Below, piece by piece: positions 54,927-64,000 of a DNA stretch of 64,000 bases (positions are counted from its first letter, which is position 1; every line of letters begins with the position of its first letter). The notes beneath the pieces were generated by a model. It did not search any database, was not told the origin of the DNA, and worked only from the letters and a program-made list of their open reading frames with translations. The position numbers were made by a program, and so were the translations under genes. Origin of the DNA: Elymus sibiricus (lineage: Eukaryota; Streptophyta; Magnoliopsida; Poales; Poaceae); assembly GCA_039707655.1 (NCBI GenBank), contig CM077665.1, positions 82,895,954 to 82,959,953 of the forward strand, in the 5' to 3' direction.

Positions 54927-57631
54927 ATGAACCGGCAATGGATGTACGGTGACCGACGCACCTCCGAGTATATTAAGGGCCTGCATAATTTTCTCGAAGC
55001 GGCTGAGGCAAACAAGCAGAATGGTTTTATGCATTGTCCATGTACTGTCTGTGAGAATACGAAGGCTTTCTCCAAGTATAAAACCCTTCACTTCCACCTG
55101 CTTCAGAAGGGTTTTATGCCACACTATAATGTTTGGACCAAGCACGGAGAAAGAGGGGTTATGATGGAAGACAACGAAGAAGAAGAGGATGACGACAACT
55201 GCCCCCTGAATACGGTGATGCTGCAATGGGGGAAGCTGAAGATCAAGAGGAACCAGACGATGTGCCCGATGATGATCTTCGCCGGGTCATTGTTGATGCA
55301 CAGAGAGAATGCGAAAGTGAAAGGGAGAAGTTGAAGTTCGATCGCATGTTAGAGGATCACAAAAAAGGGTTGTACCCAAATTGCGAAGATGACAACAGAA
55401 AGCTCGGTACCACACTGGAATTGCTGCAATGGAAGGCAGACAATGGTGTATATGACAAGGGATTTAGTTCGCTACTGAAAATAATGAAGAAGAAGCTTCC
55501 AAAGGATAACGAATTGCCCGGCAGTACGTACGAAGCAAAGAAGGTTCTATGCCCTCTAGGATTGGAGGTGCAGAAGATACATGCATGCCCTAATGACTGC
55601 ATCCTCTACCGCGGTGCGTACGAGGATTTGAACTCATGCCCGGTATGCGGTGCATTGCGGTATAAGATCAGAAGAGATGACCCTGGTGATGTTGAGGGCC
55701 AGCGCACCGGGAAGAGGGTTCCTGCCAAGGTGATGTGGTATGCTCCTATAATACCACGGTTGAAACGTCTGTTTAGAAACAAAAAGCATGCCGAGTTGAT
55801 GCAATGGCACAAAAAAGACCGTAAGAAAGACGGGAAGTTGAGAGCACCCGCTGACGGGTCACAGTGGAGAAAGATCGAGACAAAGTGGAGCGACTTTACA
55901 GGTGACCCGAGGAACGTATGGTTTGGTTTAAGTGCAGATGGCGTTAATCCTTTTGGGGAGCAGAGCAACAAGCATAGCACATGGCCTGTGACTCTATGTA
56001 TGTATAACCTTCCTCCTTGGTTGTGCATGAAGCGGAAGTTCATTATGATGCCAGTGCTCATCCAAGGCCCTAAGCAACCCGGCAATGACATTGATGTGTA
56101 CCTAAGGCCATTAGTTGATGAACTTTTACAGCTATGTAATGGAAGAGGTGTACGTGTGTGGGATGAGAATGAACAGGAGGAATTTGACCTACATGCATTG
56201 CTGTTTGTAACCATCAACGATTGGCCTGCTCTCAGTAACCTTTCAGGACAGACAAACAAGGGATACCACGCATGCACACACAGTTTAGATGACACCGACA
56301 GTATATATTTGGACAAATGCAGGAAGAATGTGTACCTGGGGCATCGTCGATTTCTTCCGACCAACCATCAATGTCGAAAGAAAGGAAAGCATTTCAAAGG
56401 TGAGGCAGATCACCGGAAGAAGCCCGCCCTTCGTACTGGTGATCACATACTTGATATGGTCAATGATTTACAAGTAATATTTGGAAAGGGTCCTGGCGGA
56501 CTATCTGTTCCGACTGACGATGCGGGACGCGCACCCATGTGGAAGAAGAAATCTATATTTTGGGACCTACCCTATTGGAAAGACCTAGAGGTCCGCTCTG
56601 CAATCGACGTGATGCACGTGACGAAGAATCTTTGCGTGAACCTGCTAGGCTTCTTGGGAGTGTATGGGAAGACAAAAGATACACCGGAGGCACGGGAGGA
56701 ACAGCAATGTGTGCATGAAAAAGACGGCATGCATCCAAAGCAGTATGAAAGTCCTGCCAGCTACGCTCTTACCAAAGAAGAGAAGGAAATCTTCTTTGAA
56801 TGCCTACTCAGTATGAAGGTCCCGTCTGGCTTCTCGTCGAATATAAAGGGAATAATAAATATGGCAGAGAAAAAGTTCCAGAACCTAAAGTCTCATGACT
56901 GCCACGTGATTATGACGCAACTGCTTCCGGTTGCATTGAGGGGGCTTCTACCGGAAAACGTTCGATTAGCCATTGTGAAGCTATGTGCATTCCTCAATGC
57001 AATCTCTCAGAAGGTGATCGATCCAGAAATCCTGCCAAGGTTAAGGAGTGATTTGGTGCAATGTCTTGTTAGTTTCGAGCTGGTGTTCCCACCGTCCTTC
57101 TTCAATATCATGACGCACGTCCTAGTTCATCTAGTCGACGAGATTGTCGTTCTGGGCCCTGTATTTCTACACAATATGTTCCCCTTTGAGAGGTTCATGG
57201 GAGTCTTAAAGAAATATGTTCGTAACCGCGCTAGGCCAGAAGCAAGCATCTCCATGGGCCATCAAACAGAGGATGTCATTGGGTTTTGTGTTGACTTCAT
57301 TCCTGGCCTTAAGAAGATTGGTCTCCCTCAATCGCGGTATGAGGGGAGACTGACTGGAAAAGGCACGCTAGGAGCGGACTCAATAATATGTAGGGACGGC
57401 CATTCTTGGTCTCAAGCACACTCCACAGTTCTACAGAATTCTACCTTGGTGACCCCGTATGTCGATGAACACAAGAATATTCTGCGGTCCAAACACCCGG
57501 AGCAGTGTGACGATTGGATTACATGTGAACACATCAGGACTTTCGGCAGTTGGTTGCAAACACGTCTCAAGCGTGACAACACTGTTTCTCATGAGCTGTA
57601 CTCGTTGGCCAGGGGACCATCTTCGACTTAA
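54927..57631 (+). pseudogene. CACTA-3 TNP2-type transposase, frameshifted near the N-terminus
   Basis: The coding part begins at ATG 54927 after acceptor cacgcag. The first 90 residues form the transposase-associated zinc domain (PF13963 type): WMYGDRRTSEYIKGLHNFL, then CPCTVCENTK and HFHL. An acidic stretch follows. At the C-run 55202-55206 the frame shifts by one missing base, and the rest is open in the next frame to TAA 57629. That part is a TNP2 transposase (PF02992 type): a CPNDC..CPVCG zinc ribbon, WYAPIIPRLKRLF, DPRNVWFGLSADGVNPFG and NLPPWLCMKRKFIMM. A DUF4218-type region follows with HVLVHLVDEI and FMGVLKKYVRNRARPE. TNP2-type proteins cut the CACTA ends; this copy cannot encode a whole one. 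Confidence 0.92.
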
Positions 57632-58222
57632 ATGACTTACAAAGGGTACGAGATAAATGGGAATACATTTTACACGATCGCCCAGGATCAAAAGAGCACC
57701 AACCAAAACAGTGGTGTCCTCTTTGATGCAGCAACCAAGAGGGGAAAGGACACATATTATGGTTACATAGTGGACATATGGGAACTTGACTATGGACATG
57801 ATTTCAAGGTCCCTTTGTTTCAGTGCAAATGGGTCAATCTGTCAAGAGGCGGGGTACAGGAAGATCCACAGTACGGAATGACAACAGTGGATCTGAACAA
57901 TCTTGGGTACACAGACGAACCATTCGTCCTAGCCAATGATGTGGCGCGGGTTTTCTATGTGAAGGACATGTCTACCAAACCGAGAAAAAGAATAGATAAG
58001 GAAGCGAATACATCATACGATGAGCCAAAGCGCCACATAGTTCTTTCAGGAAAAAGAGACATCGTGGGATTGGAGGGCAAGACAGACATGTCTGAAGATT
58101 ATGAAAAGTTTCATGAAATTCCTCCCTTCAAAGTCAAGGCTGACCCAAGCACCCTGTTAAACGATGAAGATTATCCATGGTTACGGCGCAATAAGCAAAG
58201 GACACAAGCGAAGAAAAAGTAA
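57632..58222 (+). pseudogene. CACTA-3 transposase C-terminal domain (DUF4216 type), separated by a stop
   Basis: It is in the same frame as the TNP2 region, directly after the TAA at 57629-57631. It shows KGYEINGNTFYTIAQDQKS, TYYGYIVDIWELDYG and FKVPLFQCKWVNL, a pattern usual at the C-terminus of plant TNP2 transposases. It ends with a basic tail and a stop at 58220-58222. The single stop codon between two normally fused domains is either a point lesion or marks alternative splicing; I favour a lesion. Confidence 0.85.
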
Positions 58223-58249
58223 AGACTTTCTCTCCACAACTATATCATT

Positions 58250-59140
58250 GCAGTTACATGTGAAGAAATGAAATGCCTTTTCTAACACATGAGTTTTCGT
58301 CCGAAACCCTGATACTTCGAAACAGATTGTCCGTTTTGTACACGAAGTGCATCCAGTTTTTGCCGTAACCCTCTCAACTTTTTATAACATGCTATGTGGG
58401 TGAAATGATGATATCATGCCAACTTTCAACCTTTTCAGAGTTCATTTGAAGTGCTTTTCAATTTCAGGGTTATTTAGCTCAAAAAAAATCAGTAAGTGCA
58501 TGAAAAATACCAAATGAAGTCAGAAAAAGTTGAAAATTGATGATGTGGCTTTGAATGGTGCATTTTGAACACACAAAAAGTATGGAGTTCAAATAAGTTC
58601 AAAAAAATGAAATCCTTTTGTAACACATGAGTTTTCGTCCGAAACCCTGATACTTCGAAAGAGATTGTCCGTTTTGTACACGAAGTGCATCCACTTTTTG
58701 CCATAACCCTCTCAACTTTTTAGCACATGCTATGTGGGTGAAATGATGATACCATGCCAACTTTCAACCTTTTCAGAGTTCGTTTGAAGTGCTTTTCAAT
58801 TTCAGGGTTATTTAGCTCAAAAAATCAGTAAGTGCATGAAAAATACCAAATGAAGTCAGAAAGGGTTGAAAATTGATGATGTGGCTTTGAATGGTGCATT
58901 TTGAACACACAAAAAGTATGGAGTTCAAATAAGTTCAAAAAAATGAAATCCCTTTGTAACAGATGAGTTTTCGTCCGAAACCGTGATACTTCGAAAGAGA
59001 TTGTCCATTTTGTACACGAAGTGCATCCAGTTTTTGCCGTAACCCATTCAACTTTTTAGCACATGCTATGTGGGTGAAATGATGATACCATGCCAACTTT
59101 CAACCTTTTCAGAGTTCATTTGAAGTGCTTTTTAATTTCT
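58250..59140. repeat. Tandem 335-bp repeat in CACTA-3
   Basis: Nearly three units with gagttttcgtccgaaacc, gtacacgaagtgcatccag and catgctatgtgggtgaaatg. Unit boundaries at gtgcat are 58558 and 58893. The same repeat as CACTA-1 12255-13010. Confidence 0.9.
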
Positions 59141-59159
59141 TTCAAAACATCGTGGGAGT

Positions 59160-59500
59160 GGAGTTCAAAAAAGAATCAACTAAAAAGCTTTTATAAACCT
59201 CTAGTATTTTTGAAACTATAATTATATAAAAATTATGCAACTAAAATTATCAAAGTATTTCTTGTTCAAAACATTAATAGCAAAAAGAATATAATGATAA
59301 AACACACTGGAAATAAATAAAGCAAAAAATAAAACAAAAATAAATAAAGCAAAAAACAAAACAAAAACAAAACAAAAATAAATAAATGCAACTAAAATTA
59401 TCAAAGTATTTATTTGTTAAAAAGAATGAACTAAAATAACAGAAGATAAATAAAGCAAAAAAACAAAACAAAAAATTGGATTTTTTTTAAAAAAAATGCC
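59160..59500. other. AT-rich spacer with aaataaagc repeats
   Basis: Poly-A-rich DNA with repeated aaataaataaagcaaaaaa and a duplicated caactaaaattatcaaagtatt (59239 and 59387). No gene. Confidence 0.6.
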
Positions 59501-59671
59501 ACCTACTGGACCCGCAGAAGGCCCAATAGGCCCACAGGCACTGACAGATTAGGCCCGGAGGCCTACAGCTGAGAGGAGCTCGAGAGGGTATGCGCAGCAG
59601 CGCTTATAAACCACTCTCGAGCTCTCTCGGCTAGCGAGGTGGGACTAAAAATTTGGCCCCGAGCAGCACCA

Positions 59672-59975
59672 CCCTTTGGTCCCGGTTGGTGGCACCAACC
59701 GGGACCAATGCGCCCCTTTAGTACCGGTTGGTGCCACCAACCGGGACCAAAGGTCCCTGTTTCCCGCAAAGGTCCCGGTTGGTGGCACCAACCGGGACCA
59801 ATGCACCCCTTTAGTCCCGGTTGGTGCCACCAACCGGGACCAAAGGTCCCTGTCTCCCGCCCTTTGGGCTGCTGAAAACTGACCTTTGGTCCCGGTTGGT
59901 GGCACCAACCGGCGCCAACCGGGACTAAAGGGGTGCATTGGTCCCGGTTGGTGCCACCAACCGGGACCAATGCTC
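59672..59975. repeat. Internal subterminal-type repeat array of CACTA-3
   Basis: Eight or more ggtcccggttggtggcacc / ggtgccaccaaccggga units arranged as palindromes. They lie in mid-element just upstream of the second promoter rather than at an end. Confidence 0.88.
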
Positions 59976-59977
59976 TG

Positions 59978-59987
59978 TGTATATAAG
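59978..59987 (+). promoter_or_regulatory. TATA box of the second CACTA-3 transcription unit
   Basis: The sequence tgtatataag, in the context ctctgtgtatataagcccac, follows the internal repeat array at the same relative position as the first promoter. Confidence 0.6.
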
Positions 59988-60031
59988 CCCACACTTAGCA
60001 GTTTCTCGAAATCACTTGTTCTTCTTCGCCC

Positions 60032-62410
60032 GATGCCCCCAGGCTGCTCCTCGTCGCCGTCGCCGCCGAGCCCTGCCCCGACGTCATCAGGCTGCTCCAC
60101 CTCGCCATCGTCGCCGTTGCCGAGCTGCCCCGACGCCGTCCCCGCTCCCACTGTGAGCCGCCGCGCCGTTCCCCTCCTCTCCTCCCCCCCCCCTGCCCCG
60201 ACGCCGCCGCCCGCCGTGATGCCGACGCCGCCCGCGCTCCGGCCGCCCGCCGCGACGCCGCCGCCCCCCGCTCCCCGACGACGCCGCCGCCGCCCCGGCC
60301 GCGCTCTGCTTGCCGCGACGCCGCCGCCCCCCGAGCCCCGCCGGACATACCATTCTTTCACCCTCGGCGGTCGCGTCCTCGAACGAACAGACTCGCCGCC
60401 ACTGCGAGTGCAAGCCAGCAACAGAAGATCGGCAGCTCCACAGCGGCGGCGCCGCGCTCGCGTCATCACGCCCTCGAATCTTGGTAGACGATCGCTGCCG
60501 CCTGTGCTCGGAGATGCACTGCCAAGTCTCCGGCTCTGCGACCGTGTCCTCATCGATCTGGTCTTGAAGATGAGTTGAACATGAGCAAGGGATCTAGGTC
60601 TAGGTGATTGGACGTGATTGGTAGTTTTTATTTTTGGAATCCAATTCTAGTTACCCTAACAAGACATCCGATAATTTGGGAGATGTGATTGTTGGAGCTT
60701 TCCATCCTTGACACAAGCAAATGCAAGGGAGAGGTGAATCAGATCGCAAGCTAGGCTTGACAAGTTCGCGTCTAATACGAGGCATATGATTGAGCGAAGA
60801 GTAAATATCCAAAAACTACGCTTCTTTTATCGATCAAACTAGGTAATTGTCCGTGCGTAGCAACGGGGCATAATTTGTATGTTGCCGACGGTAAAATTTT
60901 AGGGAGTTTATGTATGCAATCATAATGATTTACCGATATCGGTATGGATTTATTATCAAAAGCAAAGTGCACCGCGCGTTGCAACCAAAAACCAAATCAT
61001 ATACAATTATGCCCGTTGATAGTTGCAATGGCGGATGATGATGCATTAAGAGACTCATTTATAAAGGAGCGGGAAAGTTCACACATTTATTTATCAAAAA
61101 TCATTCAGGCAAATCACATTGAACTAAAACATCGAAAGTCCTATGCCGCGTGCCCCCGAGCACACCTTGCTCTACCACTGCTCCATGGTCGTCGGCAGCC
61201 CCCGTTGCTATGTTTTTTTATGAGATGTATATTTTCATGTATATGTATATATGTTCATGTATATGTGTGTATATGTTCATGTAAAAAGTCTTCGTTGTTT
61301 TTCATATGTACGAAAATGTAGACTGAAAATGAAAACAAACATATAAGAAAAAACAAAGGAAAAAATGAAGAAGGAAAAGAAAACCGCCCGGCTCGGCCAC
61401 CACCGCATTTTCATAAAGTTTTTCCACCGAGTCCACGTCGCACCGAGCACCCGCGGCGAAGCAAGTCTTTTTTTGAAGGTAGTTTTTTTGTTAAATGAAA
61501 ATGTTGGCATCGGCTCTATCATCACGTTGGCATCGGCTCTATCTATCAACAAGGCCACGGGAGCACCCCGGCCCCCTATCATCACGTTGGCATCGGCTCC
61601 CTGAGAGCTTTCCAACGGATCCGGAATGTATGTCGTTGTTGATATACCCCCTCCCCGATAACTTTGACATGAGGGGGGGGGTCGATACACCCACTCCCCG
61701 ATAACTTCGACATGAGGGGGGGTCGATATACCCCCTCCCCGATAACATTTTTTTTCTAAGTTACTAAGGTAAAATGTTCACCCCCCTCTCGATATACCGG
61801 GCGACCAACTCTCGAGGCCACCCAAACCCTAGAAAAAAAGCGTTGTCGATATACCCCCTCCCCGATAACATTTTTTTCTAAGTTACTAAGGTAAAATGTT
61901 CACCCCCCTCTCGATATACCGGGCGACCAACTCTCGAGGCCACCCAAACCCTAGAAAAAAAGCGTTGTCGATATACCCCCTCCCCGATAACATTTTTTTT
62001 CTAAGTTACTAAGGTAAAATGTTCATATAGAAAACTCCGGTAATATAGATTTATCAAGAATACCCCCATTATGGATGTGCACAAGTTTCGGATAGAATAA
62101 TTCGCATTTTGTTAAATCCCTAAAAGGTTAAGAGAATCCCGGCCCTCTCGCCCTACCCAATAAACTCTCGAGGCCACCCAAACCCTAGAAGAAAGAGCGT
62201 TGTCGATCTCCTACCCCCTCCCGTCCCTACCCGATAAACTCTTGAGGCCACCCAAACCCTAGAAGAAAGAGCGTTGTCGAGGCCACCCCAAACCCTAGAA
62301 GTGTTGTCGAGGCCACCCCAAACCGGATGTCGGACATTCATGAGAGAGGCGGTCCGGACGTCGGACGACATTCATGTTTGTATATTAATTGCCATGTTGT
62401 AATATTTGCA
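60032..62410 (+). other. Leader region of the second CACTA-3 gene: GC-rich block, spacer and tandem repeats
   Basis: 60030-60580 is extremely GC-rich, with a Pro/Arg-rich frame (60032-60578) that looks compositional. 60600-61600 is ordinary non-coding DNA. From 61620 to 62330 short tandem repeats with gtcgatataccccctccccgataac and gaggccacccaaaccctagaa dominate. An acceptor (tttgcag) at 62404-62410 precedes the first convincing coding exon. Confidence 0.5.
61722..62026 (+). repeat. Tandem 122-bp repeat
   Basis: Units start gtcgatataccccctcc at 61722, 61845 and 61967 (periods 123 and 122). The first two are nearly identical and the third is partial. Confidence 0.9.
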
Positions 62411-62416
62411 GAAACT

Positions 62417-64000
62417 ATGGATCCAAGAGACTTGGAACAAGAACAGTTGTTGGGGGACATAATCCACGGCGGACGTGATATCTTGTCGTTTCTCAACGAC
62501 ACCGATGGTCTGGAAGGAGAGGATGACGGCTCCGGTGATCGAACAATGAAGGAGGAAGGACATGATCATGATGGCTCCGGTGACCGAATGCCGGAGGAAG
62601 AAGGAGACCATGATGACGGCTCCGGTGACCGAACGGAGGAGGGAGCTGTTGTAAAGTCCGGCGAGGTATATATATTAATTAAGCATGTGCTGACTAGCTA
62701 ATTGATGCATTAATTGTTTTGGTATGTACATATATTAATTAACTCTTCTTTCTTCTTTTATAGCCCTCCGGATCGAGCCAAACTTCGGTAACGAGACGAG
62801 GCCCGAAGAAGTGGTTGCGCAAGGATGAAAGGTTCACGATCACAGCACTCGCACACGATGGCCATCCGATTGAACCCAAGCGGACCAAGGACGCATTTTT
62901 TGCTCAGTGCGGAGCTATTGTTAGGGACTACATCCCGATCAGCATCAAGCAATGGAATAAGCCTAAGGACGGCGCCCCTGATGGTGATTATGTCACCGAT
63001 AGACAGAAAGATGATATTTGGACCGCGCTGAAGGCAAATTTCACTCTACCGCCAGAGGAGGATCCGAATAAGCCAGTTATAGAGCCACTGGTCAAGGCGT
63101 GTGCTCTTAAGAAGATGTCAGATCTATTCAGGAGGTGGAAGAATGAGTTGAAATCAAAGTTTGTCGACAAAGGGAAGACTCCAAAATTCACCGGCCGATT
63201 TGAGAAGATAAGAGATCACTGGCCCGCATTTGTGGCCTACAAGACATCGGACAAGAGTAAGAAAATGTCAGAGACAAACAAGATCAATGCTGCAAAGAAG
63301 CAGTATCACCATCACACGGGGTCAGGTGGCTACCTCAAAGCCCGGCCGTTGTGGGACAAAGCTGAGAATGACCTGATTGCTAAAAACGTCGTACCACAGA
63401 CATTGAACTGGCCAGACCGTTCAAGGACTTGGTTCTTCGGGGTTGGGGGAACTTTGGACCCTGAAACAGGGAAGTGCCGCTGGACGAACGAGCAACTTGC
63501 AATACCCATGAACAAGCTTCAGGAGTATATCACCGAAGCGCAGGAAGGGACGTTCATTCCCGACAGAGAGAAGGACGAGCTGACTGAGGCCCTAGGGAAT
63601 GCTGAGCACCCTGGACGAACACGAGGCACACCAGGCTCCGTTCCGTGGAAGGTTGGGTTTCCCGACGCAGGTGGTTACAGAAGCCGGGAGAGAAAGAGGA
63701 AAGCGGAGCTGAGCGAAATTCAGAAGCTCAATGCAAGACTACAAAAGCTAGAGGAAGCTGAGAGCCAGCGAGCTGCCGGCCAACCATCTCAGCGGCATGA
63801 AGCTACCCCAGAAGCTACCCCGCCATCTCAGCGGAAAAGCAGCGTCGCTTCCACGGAGCCCGTTCAGCCTGACTTCACGTCTCCTAGCTACCCCGTGGAT
63901 ACTATCACGGAGGCTCAACATTGCGAGCTTATGGCGAAATGCCAGAACCTCACTTTATTGGCGGCTGTCGGCTCTGTTGCACCTCCTCAACCCAACGGAA
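62417..64000 (+). CDS. CACTA-3 Ptta/En/Spm-type protein, partial at the window end
   Basis: Exon 1 is 62417-62665, with ATG after acceptor tttgcag and donor GGCGAG|GTATAT. Exon 2 starts at 62764 after ttttatag. The frame is phase 0 across the junction. Exon 1 encodes 83 residues with three acidic repeats built on DGSGDR. Exon 2 is open for 412 codons to the last base. It begins RRGPKKWLRKDERFTI, continues with SDLFRRWKNELKSKF and KIRDHWPAFVAYKTSDKS, and has HHHTGSGGY and PDRSRTWFFGVGG, the pattern of the plant transposase Ptta/En/Spm family (PF03004 type). A coiled coil (IQKLNARLQKLEEAES) and a Ser/Pro-rich tail follow. By analogy with TNPA it may bind the subterminal repeats; this is inference. 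Confidence 0.88.

Larger units (their letters stand above)
53684..64000 (+). mobile_element. CACTA-3: large CACTA element with transposase genes, right end outside the window
   Basis: It starts CACTAGTACATAACAGGG, nearly identical to CACTA-1, with ccggtt/aaccgg subterminal repeats at 53733-53915. It holds two transcription units, each preceded by such an array and a TATA box: a coiled-coil/TM protein plus a TNP2-type transposase, and a Ptta/En/Spm-type protein. The internal repeat at 58250-59140 is shared with CACTA-1. Lesions in the transposase suggest this copy is no longer autonomous. The right terminus is not reached. Confidence 0.9.

Noticed and set aside
59640..59990. Possible internal right end of one CACTA and left end of another
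   Set aside because: No CACTA/TAGTG terminus or duplication is present there, so the array is treated as internal.
59645..60578. Long ORFs of 230-300 codons on both strands over the GC-rich block in CACTA-3
   Set aside because: They begin inside the ccggtt repeat array and are low complexity. The convincing coding exon starts at 62417.
1..64000. A new bacterial-type defence or metabolic system
   Set aside because: Spliced genes, TATA promoters, LTR elements and CACTA elements show plant intergenic DNA. No operon-like gene cluster is present.

Overview
The window is intergenic DNA from a large grass genome. The nested Athila-type and Tat-type Ty3/gypsy elements, a BARE/Angela-like Ty1/copia LTR and Caspar-like CACTA elements with CCGGTT..AACCGG subterminal repeats point to Triticeae (wheat, Aegilops, barley or rye). 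That is inference from family resemblance, not a database hit. I see no intact host gene, rRNA, tRNA gene, CRISPR array or bacterial feature. Almost everything is transposable element, and the junctions are clear enough to order the insertions.

Left block (1-30963). A plus-strand gypsy element, called X here, forms the base (5828-6505 and 28047-30470, with its 3' LTR at 30471-30963). Its left part is interrupted by a minus-strand LTR (5286-5827). That LTR was itself cut by a Tat-like gypsy element (1-5285) carrying a long, spliced, antisense ORF. X is interrupted again by a complete Athila-type element (6506-28046, TSD aggta, tRNA-Asp primer site). Two CACTA elements then landed in the RNase H-integrase part of its pol: CACTA-1 (11417-14249, TSD aga) and CACTA-2 (14371-22824, TSD atg). 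Removing both restores one reading frame. CACTA-2 carries a captured fragment of the host gene for the TFIIA gamma subunit.

Middle block (30964-48410). A decayed plus-strand LTR element H (31195-44065) has its 5' LTR split by a complete, younger, non-autonomous relative N (31385-39589, minus strand, TSD aaaat). N has no pol but encodes its own zinc-knuckle protein of about 509 residues. H ends abruptly at about 44065 against the truncated reverse transcriptase of a minus-strand gypsy element G (44066-48410).

Right block (48411-64000). G sits in a copia element C (48411-51760), of which the RT/RNase H part and 3' LTR remain. A low-complexity stretch follows. The last 10 kb belong to a large CACTA-3 (53684 to beyond the window) with two transcription units. 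The first encodes a small coiled-coil/transmembrane protein and a broken TNP2-type transposase. The second encodes a Ptta/En/Spm-type protein that is open to the last base. CACTA-1 and CACTA-3 share ends and internal 335-bp repeats, so CACTA-1 looks like a deletion derivative that CACTA-3-type proteins could have mobilised.

The most interesting items are the TFIIA gamma capture, the membrane protein encoded by CACTA-3, the private ORF and repeated polypurine-like 14-mers of element N, and the intron-containing antisense ORF of the Tat-like element.
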